A program made the translations under genes and the position numbers. Under the pieces are notes generated by a model. The model was not told the DNA's origin. It did no database searches and was given only the letters and a program-made list of their open reading frames with translations. From Erinaceus europaeus (taxonomy: Eukaryota; Chordata; Mammalia; Eulipotyphla; Erinaceidae), in contig NC_080172.1 in NCBI RefSeq assembly GCF_950295315.1, positions 115,994,175 through 116,058,174 on the forward strand: a stretch of 64,000 bases of DNA, read 5' to 3'. How positions within the stretch are numbered: the stretch's first letter is position 1; every line of letters begins with the position of its first letter. Positions 22,131 to 32,942 of the stretch are shown here, piece by piece.

Positions 22131-23510
22131 CTCATATTAATTGAATAGTGATTTATACAACTACAAATTGATAGGAGTGTACATAAACACTATTCCCACC
22201 ACCAAAAGACTGTGTCCCATCCCATCCCCCTCTTCCCCTCTCCCCCTCCATGAAGCTGAACATCTACCCTCACCCTCAACCCAGGGGTTTTACTTTGGTG
22301 CCCTACTCCAGATTTAGTAGGATTTTAGTTTCCTGCTTTTAGTTTCTCTTTCTGTTCTTCTTTCTCAACTTGTGTTGATGAGTGGGATCATCCCATACTC
22401 ATCTTTATCTTTCTGACTTAGCTCACTTTACATAATTCCTTCTAGCTCCATCCAAGATGGGTCAGAGAAGGTGGATTCATTGTTCTTAATAGCTGTGTAG
22501 TATTCCATTGTGTATATAGACCACAGCTTTCTCAGCCACTCATTGGTTGCTGAGCACCTGGGTTGCTTCCAGGTTTTAGCTATTATGAATTGTGCTGCTG
22601 TGAACATAGGAGTACACACATCTTTTTGCTTGGGTGTTATGGAGTCCTTGGGGTATATCCCCAGGAGAGGGATTACAGGGTCATATGGAAGGTCCATGTC
22701 TAGCCTTGTGAGAGTTCTCCAGACTTCTCTCCAGAGAAGATGGACCAATTTACATCCCCACCAGCAGTGCAGAAGGGTTCCTCTGTCACCACAGCCTCTC
22801 CAGCATTTGTTGCTGCTGTCCTTTTTGGTGTATGCCATTCTCACAGGGGTGAGGTGGGATCTCAGTGTTGTCTTTGTTTGCATTTCTCTGACAATCAGTG
22901 ACCTGAAACAATTTCTCATGTGTTTGTTAGCCTTTTGGATCTCCTCTGAAGTGAACGTCTTGTTCATATCCTCTGCCCATTTTTGGATGGGCTCATTTGC
23001 TTTTTTGTTGCTAAGTTTGCTGAGCTCTTTGTATATTTTGGTGATTAGTCTCTTGTCTGATGTATGGCATGTGAAGATCTTCTCCCATTCTGTGAGGGGT
23101 CTCCTTGTTTGTGTGATAGTTTCTTTGGCTGTGCAGAAGCTTTTCAATTTGATGTCGTCCCATTGGTTTGTTCTGTTCTTATTTTTCTTTTTTTATTTAT
23201 TTATTTAATTTATTTATTCCCTTTTGTTGCCCTTGTTGTTTTATTGTTGTTGTCGTTGTTGGATAGGACAGAGAGAAATGGAGAGAGGAGGGGAAGACAG
23301 AGAGGAGGAGAGAAAGACAGACACCTGCAGACCTGCTTCACCGCCTGTGAAGCGACTCCCCTGCAGGTGGGGAGCCGGGGTTCGAACCGGGATCCTTATG
23401 CCGGTCCTTGTGCTTTGCACCACCTGCGCTTAACCCGCTGCGCTACAGCCCGACTCCCTGTTCTTATTTTTCAACTTGTGTAGAGAAGGGTCTTTACAAA
23501 GGTCCCTAAG
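22131..23510 (-). mobile_element. L1 LINE, 3' part of ORF2 plus 3' UTR (dead)
   Basis: The minus strand carries about 240 open codons at 22428-23147 with typical L1 ORF2 C-terminal segments: [73 protein letters not shown]. Severely 5'-truncated, with no RT domain. A SINE interrupts it at 23188. Among the better preserved L1 segments of the window. Confidence 0.95.
23188..23458 (-). mobile_element. tRNA-derived SINE inserted in the L1
   Basis: Young minus-strand copy: AGTCGGGCTGTAGCGCAGCG head, CGGTTCGAACCCCGGC box B, GTCGCTTCACAGGCGGTG. Flanked by the 14-bp duplication TGTTCTTATTTTTC at 23174-23187 and 23459-23472. Confidence 0.96.
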
Positions 23511-23639
23511 TTGAAATGTGTCTTTACCATGAGCTTTGAGGTGCTGTGACGGTTGTCTTAGTAATAAAAGGGGGGTTGGGAGGGGAGATTTGAAGAAAGG
23601 CACATAAATGGAGGTGGGTGGTCACCATGAGAGGGTGAA

Positions 23640-23915
23640 ATTGACCACTTAGAGACCAGGAGAAAGGCCTGTAGGAGATCTCTTCCTCAACAGAAGAGGA
23701 GACACAAAGCAGAACTTGGGCTGGGCTTAGGGCTTTGAACCAAAGTAAAGGACTCTGGGTGGGGGGGGGGTTTAGGCCCTGAAACATGGAGGAGGATCTA
23801 GGGGTGGGCGTGGAGTTAGAGTGTTACGTGGAAGACTGAGAAATGCTACACAGGTGCCTACTACTGTATCTTACTGTAGACTGCCAACCATTAATCTCCC
23901 CAATAAAGAAAAGAA
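23640..23915 (+). mobile_element. L1 3' UTR fragment
   Basis: ACACAAAGCAGAACTTGGGC, TAAAGGACTCTGGGTGG and GACTGAGAAATGCTACACAG parallel the 3' UTR of the L1 at 17240-17420. Ends at CCAATAAAGAAAAG. Confidence 0.8.
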
Positions 23916-24544
23916 AGACAAAAGAGAGATCTCTTCCTTACTGTCCTCAGAAGGGACCAGCCTTGGTGTTACTACAGTTTTGAATTTCAAGTCCTCAAGA
24001 TTTGAGATAATGCATCTCTGTTGTTTTCACTCAGTTTGTGACTGAAACAAATTCTGATACGCTGCCAAGTCACCCTTCCCCTCCTTTTTCGTACACTGGG
24101 CTTTGGAGAGGAGTCGTATGTGCAGCCCACACTATGATCTACCTTCTGGTGGACAGTGGGTCCAGAGAGTAGACAGATTCCTCATTCATGGGTAAGATAC
24201 TTTAGTCTTCTGCATATTGTCTGTTTCCCAAGATAAGCTCTAACTCATGAGGACATGCATTTTGGCCCGGTGGTTCCCAATTATAGACTAGCTTGAATCA
24301 ACACAACTAATGAGTCAACAGTGACTAGGAATGCAGTGTATTACCTAGTTTGAGGATATCTATTGCTAGAATAAATAAAAGCATCCTCAAAAGTTAGTAC
24401 TACAGATCTCCCCAAATATTAAATCTCATGAAGTCTGGAAAACAGGGGAACAGAAGAGATATACCAAAAGAAATACCAACCTAAAGAGAGCTGCTGTGAC
24501 TTTCATAACCACAGATAACACATTATAAATGGTAATGCTATTTT
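23916..24544. other. Unique AT-rich intergenic sequence
   Basis: No gene, RNA or repeat recognised. Short frames only. Confidence 0.5.
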
Positions 24545-24745
24545 TTTTCTTTTCTTTTGTCACTAGAGGTATTTCTGGGGCTCAGAACCTGCAAGACTCC
24601 CAGTAGCCATAATTTTCCTTGCTTGAGGTAGAGGGGGATAGGCAGAGAGCAAAGGGAAGACCCCGAGCACTGCTCCACACAGCCGAGTCACCTCTCCAGG
24701 TGCTTGGATCTGGGTGCGTGTGCACGATGATGTGTGCACTGTGCC
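24545..24745 (-). mobile_element. Diverged SINE variant
   Basis: TCACTAGAGGTATTTCTGGG, GCAGAGAGCAAAGGGAAGA and CTTGGATCTGGGTGCGTG follow the SINE layout in reverse. Old copy. Confidence 0.5.
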
Positions 24746-25174
24746 GGTGAGTCGCCCGCTAGCTAGCCCCCAGACTCTGGCTGACACTGATCTGTTGATT
24801 TGTATTGTTAACATGTGATAGGTTAGTAAATATACTATGTGCTACTGAGAGAGTAAGGAAAGAGTTGTCACATGAAGTTAAATTGGAAAGTTGGCACAAC
24901 TGGAAAATCAGAACAATTCTGATCATAGATGGTCTAATAACATGCCCTCAAAATTTATTTTTTGTTTATTTCCCACCCCCTTTTTTTCTTCCTTGCATAT
25001 CCCACACTGGGTATTGGAGAATCTTGTGACTTGGAAACATCAGGCAGGCAGGCAGGCAGGAAGGAAGGAATAAAGGCAGAAAGGAAGAATTGCACTCCCC
25101 CCCTCAAAAACCTGCTCTCTGTTACTACATAGCAAGAAAGGGATAGCTTAGCAAGACAGGAACTTCTAATTACC

Positions 25175-25366
25175 TTTATGTATGGGAGAGACAGTCAGAA
25201 ATCGAGAGAGAAGGGGGAGATAGAGAGGGAGAGAGACAGAGAGACACCTGCAGACCAGCTTTACCACTTGCAAAGCTCTTACCCTGCAGGTGAGGACCCA
25301 GGAGCCCTGGATTCTTGCATATTGTAACATGTGCACTCAAGCAGGTGGGCCACCACCTGGCCCCCA
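25175..25366 (-). mobile_element. tRNA-derived SINE (older subfamily)
   Basis: Minus-strand copy with GGGCCAGGTGGTGGCCCACC head, a CTGCAGGGTAAGAGC block and (GA)-rich middle. Confidence 0.88.
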
Positions 25367-26049
25367 GAAGGCAGGAACTTTTAGACGATGATGACTGTAC
25401 CCCAGCTAAACGCCATCAAAAATAACCTTGACTCCAGTCTCGCCCGGAGAGTGAAGGCTGAGTAGAAAGCCCAACTGAACCCCTTTGCTGCCATCAGAGA
25501 AAGCTGAGAGGTTGTGGCCTCATTTCTCACCAAGTGCTATGGGGGTGGGAGGGCTCCCTGGCCCTGAGGTGTCTGTGGTCTTTTGCCATCCTGCGTTCAC
25601 TCCTCACCAGGGAGGTGTCTGAGGAGCCTGGAAGAGGCTTGGGACTTTCTTTAGTGTCCAGGGTCATGAGGCTAGGCTCTGCCCAATAGTTTGAAGAGAG
25701 GCTGTAATGGCAATTACTAGCAGGGCACTTGGGGCTCTCCCTGCCCAGTGGGGAGCCTCAGACCCCAGCTCCCACTTGATGGCAACCAGGAAACCTCTGC
25801 AGAGGCTGAGTGGGGAGCAAGGATGTGGCTTCTCTCTTTCGACACTGGAGCAGTAGTAGAGGAAAACTTGCCACAGCATAGTATTCAAGTTGAGCCTCAC
25901 AACAAAAAATTCCACTGTCCAGTTCTCAATAGAAAATTACGTTATACCAAGAGCTAGGAAAATTTCGACTTGAGTGAGCAAAGACAATCTGCCCACTGAG
26001 ATACACTGAGATGACAGACACTGGGGTTATTCAACAAATATTTTCAAGT
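25367..26049. other. Unique intergenic sequence
   Basis: No exon-like frame with splice context. A frame of 83 codons on the minus strand at 25664-25915 has no recognisable domain. Confidence 0.5.
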
Positions 26050-26385
26050 ATCTTTTTAAAAAAAATTTATTTCTTTATTGGGGAATTAATGTTTTACATT
26101 CAACAGTAAATACAATAGTTTGTTCATGCATAACATTCCCCAGATTCCCATTTAACAATACAACCCCCACTATGTCATTCATCATCCTTCATGGATCTGT
26201 ATTCTCCCCACCCACCCACCCCAGAGTCTTTTACTGTGGTGCGATATGCCAATTCCAGTTCAGGTTCTACTTGTGTTTGCTCTTCTGATCTTGTTTTTCA
26301 ACTTCTGCCTGAGAGTGAGATCATCCCATATTCATCTTTCTGTTTCTGACTTATTTCACTTAACATGAATTTTTCAAGTATCTTT
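26050..26385 (-). mobile_element. L1 3' UTR
   Basis: Reverse-read L1 tail: TTATTGGGGAATTAATGTTT, AACAGTAAATACAATAGTTT, then CCAGAGTCTTTTACTGTGG and ATGAATATGGGATGATC on the minus strand, as at 22390 and 17195. Confidence 0.8.
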
Positions 26386-26399
26386 TATAAAGTGGTTCA

Positions 26400-26441
26400 A
26401 AGAGCACTTAAAAAATATTTACTTATTAACAAGGGAGGAAG

Positions 26442-26481
<40 letters not shown>

Positions 26482-26565
26482 GAGGAGAGTGAGAAAGGAC
26501 CAGAGTAACACTCTGGTATACGGGATGCTGGGGATCAAACATAGGACCTCATGCTTGACTGTCCA
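26400..26565 (-). mobile_element. Short SINE variant with (AG)n
   Basis: A CACTTAAAAAATATTTACTT tail, then a pure AG run at 26446-26478, then GAGTAACACTCTGGTATACG and GGGGATCAAACATAGGACCT. The same layout recurs at 56283 and 63550, so this is a second SINE group. Confidence 0.6.
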
Positions 26566-26574
26566 ACTCTTTTT

Positions 26575-27065
26575 ATTTATTTATTTTTATATTACAGAAT
26601 TACATGTCGATAGGGGTTTGAATCTGCTCATTCCCACCACCAGAGATCTGAACCTTCACTCTCCCCACTGCAATCCACAACAGTTCCCCTCAAGTTGTAG
26701 ACAGGGGCCAACCATCTTCTCTACAACTCTCTGTCCACATTTATACATAGTTGCCCTTTCTTTTTCTGATTCACTCCTCTCTTTCCCTCTACATTGTAGC
26801 TACCTCCACATGGCCCTCTCCTTTTCCTTCTCTCTCTGGGTGCTGAGGGAGCTGGAGTGCAGAGTCCTCTTATCTTCATCCTGTCACTTCTCCCCCGCTG
26901 GGAGTATGGATCAAGGTTGTTTCTGGGGAGCAGAAGGTAGGAATTCTGGTTTCTGCAGCTGCTTCTCAGCCGAGCATGGGCATTGACAGTTCGATCCATA
27001 CTCCCAACCTGTTTCTATCTTTCCCTAGTAGACCAGAGCTCTGGAGATGCGAGGGTCCAGGGACT
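26575..27065 (-). mobile_element. Repeat A-related retroposon, diverged
   Basis: TTTATATTACAGAATTACAT tail, CCCACCACCAGAGATCTGAA, GGAGCAGAAGGTAGGAATTC and CCGAGCATGGGCATTGACAG match repeat A in order, with a longer and more diverged middle. Confidence 0.7.
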
Positions 27066-27496
27066 GTCCAACTTCCACTTCACCAACTCTTGAGTCACTC
27101 AAGAACATTATAAACAATCTTGAGAAAATTAAAAGAAAAATACAAAGCAAAGAACTGGAAGGTCTATAAAAGAGCCAAATGGAAATTTCAGAACTTAAAA
27201 ATACAATAACTGAATAAAAAACTCAGTATGTAGACTCGACAGTGGAATGAGAAAGACACAGGAAAGATTCAGTAGAGTTGAAGATAGAAAGAATGACATG
27301 AATTACCCATCAGAGCAAAGAGGAAAGAACAGACTTAGGAAATGAATAGAACTTCAGGGACCTACATAATAAGAAATTTAATATACAGCGACTGGAATCT
27401 CAGAAGAGGAGAAGGCGAAGGAGGAAAAGAGTACTCAAAGAAATAACGGGAAATTTTCCTAAAGTTAATAGAAAATATGAGGCTACAGGTCCAATA

Positions 27497-30400
27497 GAGG
27501 ACCCCTTCTCCCAATCTTCTTCTAGCGTTTGCCCTTCTTCCGTAGCCAGTCAACAGCATCAGGTTGAGCCTGATGTCAAGTTTCGAGACCTCCTTTGAAT
27601 CTGGAGAGGTGGCAGTCGTTGACTATGTGGGTCATAGTCTGTCTGGAGCCGCAGGGGCAGTTCGGGTCGTCTCTGGCTCCCCAGCGATGGAACATAGCGG
27701 CGCACTGGCCATGGCCTGTTTGATAGCGATTGAGGAGGGCCCAATCATAACATGCTAGGTCAAAGCCGGGTTGACGCTCGCAGGGGTCTGTGATGAGGTG
27801 TTTGTTCTTGACCTCAGCTGACTGCCAACTCTGTTTCCAAGAGTCTGGAACAGAGAAGTTCAGTGTAGGCATAGGAGACCAGATTGGATGACGAGACGCC
27901 AAGCATTGGACAGGGTGGGTGAAGATATCCGCGTATATTGGCAGGTCCGGTTGAGCGCAGACATGGGAAATGAACTTAGATGATGCCGCATCCCGATGAA
28001 TATCTGGTGGGGCGATGTTGCTAAGAACTGGCAGCCATGGAACCGGGGTGGAACGGATGGTTCCAGAAATGATCCTCATGGAGGAATATAATTTGGAATC
28101 GACCAAGTGGACATGGGGGCTACGGAACCATCCTGGGGCACAGTATTCTGCAGTGGAATAGCATAATGCCAGAGAGGATGATCGTAGTGTGGAAGCGCTC
28201 GCGCCTCATGAGGAGCTGGCCAGTCTTGCAATGATGTTATTCCTCGCGCCCACCTTTGCTGCAGTTTTTATGAGATGTTCGTGAAATGACAGGGTGCGAT
28301 TGAGAGTAACGCCAAGATAGACTGGCTGGGCTTCATGCAGGATTCTCCTATCGCCAAGCTGCACATTAAGCTCACGCGAGGCTGAGGCATGGTGTAGATG
28401 GAAAACAGATGATACCATTTTTGCAGTGCTAGGGATTAGTCACCATTTTTTACAGTAATCAGATATCAGAGACATGTCTTTCGTGAGTGTTTCCTTGAGG
28501 ATGTCGAACTTTGATGCCTGAGTTGCACAGCAGATGTCATCGGCGTAGATGAACTTCCTTGAAGAAGTTTCTGGAAGGTCATTGATGTAAATATTAAATA
28601 GCGTAGGAGCCAGAACAGAGCCCTGGGGGAGGCCACTTGAGACAAGTCTCCATCTGCTAGACTTGTCACCCAGATGAACCCAGAATCTTCTGTTTTGGAG
28701 AAGAAACGATATAGTGTTGGCCACCCATGGAGGCAGGCATCTTGAGATCTTGACTAGGAGACCATGATGCCAGACTGTGTCATAGGCTGCTGTAAGATCA
28801 ACAAAGATAGCACCTGTCTTTAAATTCTTCTGGAATCCATTTTCAATGTAAGTTGAGAGGGCCAGGGCTTGTTCGCAGGTAGATCTTCCTGGGTGGAAAC
28901 CAGCTTGGGCAGGTGATAGGAATTTCTCTGTAAGATGAGAAATACGTGACAGAAGCAGCCTCTCAAGGAGTTTGTAACACACGGAGAGGAGAGAAATTGG
29001 TCTATAGCTGGCGGCCAGTGTTGGGTCTTTCTTTGGTTTCAAAACCGCTATTATCTTTGCACGACGCCAAATTTTGGGCATAGATTCGGATTCCAAGATA
29101 TGGGACAGGAATGAAGCGAGCCACTTCTTTGTTGCGGGGCCCAAGTTAAGAATGAGTTCTGGGGTGATGTTATCATAGCCAGCAGCCGTTCCCGGTTTAA
29201 CCCTCTTCAAAGCATCTTCCAGTTCAGACAGTGTAAAGGGAGAGAGTTTTGGAGATGGACAAGATAAACGGAAGTGGGATGACTACTCATGGGAAATTTC
29301 TCTTTTCCAGACTGGGTCAATCTTAGCACGTCCAACTTGAATTAGGTGACTGGCCACTGAGTTTGGAGATACGGGAGGATGGGAGATGGGAGAGGGTTGG
29401 CTACTGGCACCCAGACTATGAAGAAGCTTCCAGGCCTTCCTACTTGAGTGGGTAAAGTTCAGACTTTCTGTGAGTTGTTGCCAACGGGCTTGGCGTGCTG
29501 CATCCAGGGAGGCAATGAGATGGTCGGCCACATCTGGGTCGCCCGACTCATCATACTGCTTTAGTAGTTGCTCGCATTCAGCATCAAGACAAGGCGTATA
29601 GTTAGCACGTCTCCCACGAGGAATGGCTTGGGAAGCTGCTTTGAAGATGGCTTGGCGGAAGCGCCTGTAGGAATCTTCAGAGGGGATAGAGTTAATTGGA
29701 ATTGCAGGAATAGATTTGTTGGTAAGATCACTGAACAGACGCCAGTTTGCTTTCCGAAAGTTCCATCTTAGTTTCTCCGAGCACAGAATCAGTGGGAGCT
29801 GGAGACCAATGTGGATGATAGCTGGGCGGTGATGACTGTGTGGGAAGATCTTGAGAACTTGTCTCGTAGCGGGAAAGGCTTGGCCGTTGACTGTGCTAAT
29901 CCAGCACAGGTCGGGTGATGAGTCTTTATTCCATCTAGCACTGTGAAAAGAGCCTGGCTGTTTGGGATTGTATAATAGGAAGAGGTCATTCGCTGAAGCC
30001 CAGTCGGCTAAGATAGAGCCGTCAGCATGAGTGGAGGAATATCCCCAGTCTTGGTGATGACTATTAAAGTCTCCAACATAAACGGCTGGGTGATTCGGGC
30101 TAGGCAGGACCTCATTATCCCATGAGGCACTGGGAGGCTTATATACATTGACGAGCTGAATAGTTCCAATAGTAATGGAGTCGTAGAAGGTCGAAGAGGC
30201 CATGTGGTAAACGTCCGCAAGATACGATTTGGCGTAGATGGCTCGGCCGTGTTTAGGATGGAGATTATAGCATATTAAATCGAATCCGCTGATGGTGAAT
30301 CCAGCAGCTTCATTGACTGCTATGTGTGTTTCTTGTAGGCAAATGACATCTGCCTGATGCTGTATCGCCAATTGACCAATAAGAACGCGTTTGGCAAAGG

Positions 30401-30593
30401 ACAGCCCCTCAACATTAAGTTGGGGGACTCGAAGAGCAGGACCAACAGCTTGAAAGCTGTCAGGAGCTGCTTGTTGCTGGCTTTGAAAGTGACTGGGATC
30501 CATGTGGATTCAGTCGGCTAGGAAGGATTGTCAATTTCCCCAATGAATGGGTACTCACGGGATGCACCACGAGAAGGTCGATCCGATGCAGTC
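27497..30593 (-). mobile_element. Vingi-type non-LTR retrotransposon, apparently full length
   Basis: About 3.1 kb with a roughly 90-bp 5' leader (30504-30593), one 993-codon frame and a roughly 25-bp 3' end. The element interrupts an old L1. A candidate target duplication, CCAATA, lies at 27491-27496 and 30594-30599; being short it is only suggestive. The domain order (APE endonuclease, RT, C-terminal Cys/His motif, no RNase H) and host fit Vingi, a sister clade of Ingi described from hedgehogs. No ORF1. The shortness of the ends fits the reported compactness of the family. Confidence 0.9.
27522..30503 (-). pseudogene. Vingi polyprotein (endonuclease-RT), four in-frame stops
   Basis: The reading frame from ATG at 30501-30503 (context CCACATGG) is unbroken by indels to the final TAG at 27522-27524. 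Internal stops lie at 29283-29285 (TAG, codon 407), 28440-28442 (TGA, 688), 28206-28208 (TGA, 766) and 27576-27578 (TGA, 976). Each is one transition away from a sense codon. Residues 25-230 are an APE-type endonuclease: LNVEG near 29, CLQETH at 55-60, GDFNSHHQDWG at 144-154, PDLCWI at 197-202 and SHHRP at 223-227. Residues about 430-700 are reverse transcriptase: FVDLTAAYD near 567, GLPQGS near 624 and YADD at 653-656. The C-terminus has CPCG...H...C at 949-964. The family copies its RNA into nicked target DNA. This copy cannot make a full protein. Confidence 0.93.
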
Positions 30594-30810
30594 CCAATAA
30601 GTAAGATAAACCAAAGAAACCTATGCCATAACATATAACAAACTTCAGGATGATAAAGATATAAAAGGATTTTAGAAGTGCTTGGAAAAGTATGGATACC
30701 ACTGGAGAACAAAATTCAAGTGACAGCAGATTTATTACCAGAAATGACAGAAACTAGGAGGACAGGAAGGGAATTACTTTTTTCAAGTGTAAAGAAAAAG
30801 ACTATAAGGA

Positions 30811-30910
30811 GGACTGGGTGGTGGTTCATCTGGGTGAGTGCACAAGGATCCAGGTTCAAGCCCCTAGTCCCCACCCGCGGGACTACACAGCCTGATGTGA
30901 GTCCCTTTAT
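30811..30910 (+). mobile_element. SINE fragment, 3'-truncated
   Basis: GGACTGGGTGGTGGTTCATC head, GGTTCAAGCCCCTAGTCC box B, then the copy breaks off after ACCCGCGGGACTACA. Confidence 0.75.
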
Positions 30911-30964
30911 ATGTAGAGAAAAAACTCAAGGTTAGTGTATTCTGAGTGTGGAGGAGAAAATGAT

Positions 30965-31135
30965 GTAGCAGGCTGGAAGGAAGCTGGTGAAATAGTGCAC
31001 TTGGTTGGTGCATTGCCAACCAGTTTCAATCCTGGCCCCTGCCATGTTGAAGGAAACCAGTGCTGCAGTCTCTGTCTCTCTCTCTCTCTCTCTCTTCTTC
31101 TCCACTAAAGAAAAAGACTTTTCTTAATGTAACCA
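30965..31135 (+). mobile_element. Diverged SINE variant
   Basis: AAGCTGGTGAAATAGTGCAC, CATTGCCAACCAGTTTCAAT and a (TC)n tail region. Head layout differs from the main family. Low similarity. Confidence 0.5.
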
Positions 31136-31179
31136 GTGCTCTCTCTCTTCTTCTCCACTGCTTTTACAGTATCCTTTAA

Positions 31180-31400
31180 ATTTTGATATGATGTATTTCA
31201 ATTTTCATTCAGTTCAAAGTAACTTTTATTTCCCTTAAGACTTCTCTTTGATCATGTATTATTTAGAAGTATACTGTTTAATCTTCAAACCTTAGGATAT
31301 CTCTTTTATCTGTCCATTATTACTTTTCTTTTAATTTCCACCAGGGTTAATTTAATTTCCATCACGGAGGCTGAGTGTCTACACAATAAACTCACTGCTC
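31180..31400 (-). mobile_element. L1 ORF2 fragment
   Basis: TTTCAATTTTCATTCAGTTC, CATGTATTATTTAGAAGTAT and TACTGTTTAATCTTCAAACC follow old mammalian L1 ORF2 read in reverse. Confidence 0.65.
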
Positions 31401-31424
31401 CTAGCAGTCATTTTTCCCATCTTT

Positions 31425-31648
31425 TCTTTAAAAAAATTTTTTTTATTATATTTATTTATTTATTGGATAGAGACATCCAGAAATTGAGAGGGAAGGGGTG
31501 AAAGAGAGTGAGAGAGACAGAGACACCTGCAATACTGCTTCACCACTAGTGAAGCTATCCCCCCGCAGGTGCTGACCGGGGGCTTGAACCTGGGTCCTTG
31601 CACACAGTAACATGTGCGCTCAACCAGGTGTGCCACCAACTGGCCCCT
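31425..31648 (-). mobile_element. tRNA-derived SINE (older subfamily)
   Basis: Minus-strand: GGGGCCAGTTGGTGGCACAC head, GGTTCAAGCCCCCGG box B, CTGCAGGTGTCTC-type middle, A-rich tail at the left end (ATTTATTTATTTATTGG on the plus strand). Confidence 0.9.
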
Positions 31649-31702
31649 TTTTCTCTTTTCTTTTTCCGTATTTATTTTTACTGGTTACATTAAGAAAAGA
31701 TG

Positions 31703-32042
31703 GGGGGACTGGGTGGTGGTGCAGAGGGTTGAGCATATATAGCACGAGGCACAAGGACCGGCGTAAGGATCCGGGTTCGAGCCCCCGGCTCCCCACCTGC
31801 AGGGGAGTCGCTTCACAAGCAGTGAAGCAGGTCTGCAGGTGTCTGTCTTTCTCTCCCCCTCTCTGTCTTCCCCTCCTCTCTCCATTTCTCTCTGTCCTAT
31901 CCAACAACAATGACAGCAATAACAATAACAACAACAATGATAAACAACAAGGGCAACAAAAGGGAAAAAAGAGCCTCCAGGAGCAGTGGATTCCTGGTGC
32001 AGGCACTGAGTCCCAGCAATAACCCTGGAGGCAAAAAAAAAT
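31703..32042 (+). mobile_element. tRNA-derived SINE, long form
   Basis: Full plus-strand copy: GGGGGACTGGGTGGTGGTGC head, GGGTTCGAGCCCCCGG box B, GTCGCTTCACAAGCAGTGAA, the (AAC/AAT)n middle, then the 3' extension GCCTCCAGGAGCAGTGGATT and CAATAACCCTGGAGGC, ending in A8. Confidence 0.95.
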
Positions 32043-32210
32043 GAATAGTTCAGCTAAAGGACATGAACAAAATTCTTAAAAGAGAAAACAAACAAACAAA
32101 ACCTGTTGCAGATGGTTTTCCTGGAGAATCTTACCAAATGTTTCAAGAATCAACTGAATCTCTTCCAGAAGACAGAAGAGCAGAGGTCATGTCCCAACTC
32201 ATTTTTCTGA
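32043..32210 (+). mobile_element. L1 ORF2 fragment
   Basis: GCAGATGGTTTTCCTGGAGA, ATCTTACCAAATGTTTCAAG and CATGTCCCAACTCATTTTTC resemble the mid-ORF2 of old L1s. Stops throughout. Confidence 0.6.
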
Positions 32211-32584
32211 CACCGACATGAGGAAATTGAAATCGATTGAAGTCAGAATTACGAGAATCTATTGGAGTGGAGGATTTTCAGGTCTCACCAACTGATGAAG
32301 CTGATATTATATATATAAAAAAATGTTCCTGTAGAAACATTCACCTCTGCAGAGATTCAAGAGACATTTGCAGGAATGTGAGGAGAACACAGTTTATTAA
32401 CGTGAACTGGCCATAGGAAGAGCTTGTGCTCTTAAAGAATTCTGGGCCCTGGACAGAGGGAGGGTCCAGCTCATCTAGGAGGGGCTGCGGGCTGAGAGCA
32501 GAGAGCTCATCACGGAAGCAGGAGCAGCGAGGCCAAGGGGTGGGGACCTTCAGCCCTTTGCTCAGGGGCTGGCTGGCTTAGTTA
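32211..32584. other. Unique intergenic sequence
   Basis: No gene or repeat recognised. Confidence 0.5.
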
Positions 32585-32942
32585 CTGGTATTTTTTTTTT
32601 TTTTTGTCTACAGGGTTATTGCTGGGGCTCAGTGCCTGCACCATGAATCCACTGCTCCTGGAGGGCATTTTTCCCCACTTTTGTTGCCCTTGTTGTTGTA
32701 GCCTTGTTGTGGTTATTATTGTTATTGTTGATGTTATTTGTTGTTGTATAGGACAGAGAGAAACAGAGAGGAGGGGAAGACAGAGAGGGGGAGGGAAAGA
32801 TAGACACCTGCAGACCTGCTTCACCACCTATGAAGCGACTCCCCTGCAGGTGGGGAGCCGGGGGCTCGAACTGGGATCCTTACGCAGGGCCTTGCGCTTT
32901 GAGCCACGTGCGCTTAACCCGCTGCACCACTGCCCGACCCCC
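32585..32942 (-). mobile_element. tRNA-derived SINE, long form
   Basis: Minus-strand counterpart of the copy at 31703. It has the 3' extension at 32610-32680, the middle at 32745-32850 and the head at 32860-32942 with GGTTAAGCGCACGTGGCTCA. Confidence 0.95.

Larger units (their letters stand above)
27066..30810 (+). mobile_element. Old L1, 5' region/ORF1, split by Vingi
   Basis: The left part (27066-27496) is plus-oriented, AAAATTAAAAGAAAAATACA to GAAATTTTCCTAAAGTTAAT. It resumes at about 30594 with AAGATAAACCAAAGAAACC, ATTCAAGTGACAGCAGATTT and TTTTTCAAGTGTAAAGAAAA. Together they follow the order of the ORF1 end and adjacent region of old mammalian L1s. Many stops; long dead. Confidence 0.75.

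Noticed and set aside
22510..23208. A 232-codon plus-strand frame
   Set aside because: Shadow of the minus-strand L1 ORF2, where the L1 protein motifs lie.
27559..27744. A separate 61-codon frame at the Vingi 3' end
   Set aside because: Out of frame with the Vingi protein, whose C-terminal Cys/His motif lies in the main frame here.
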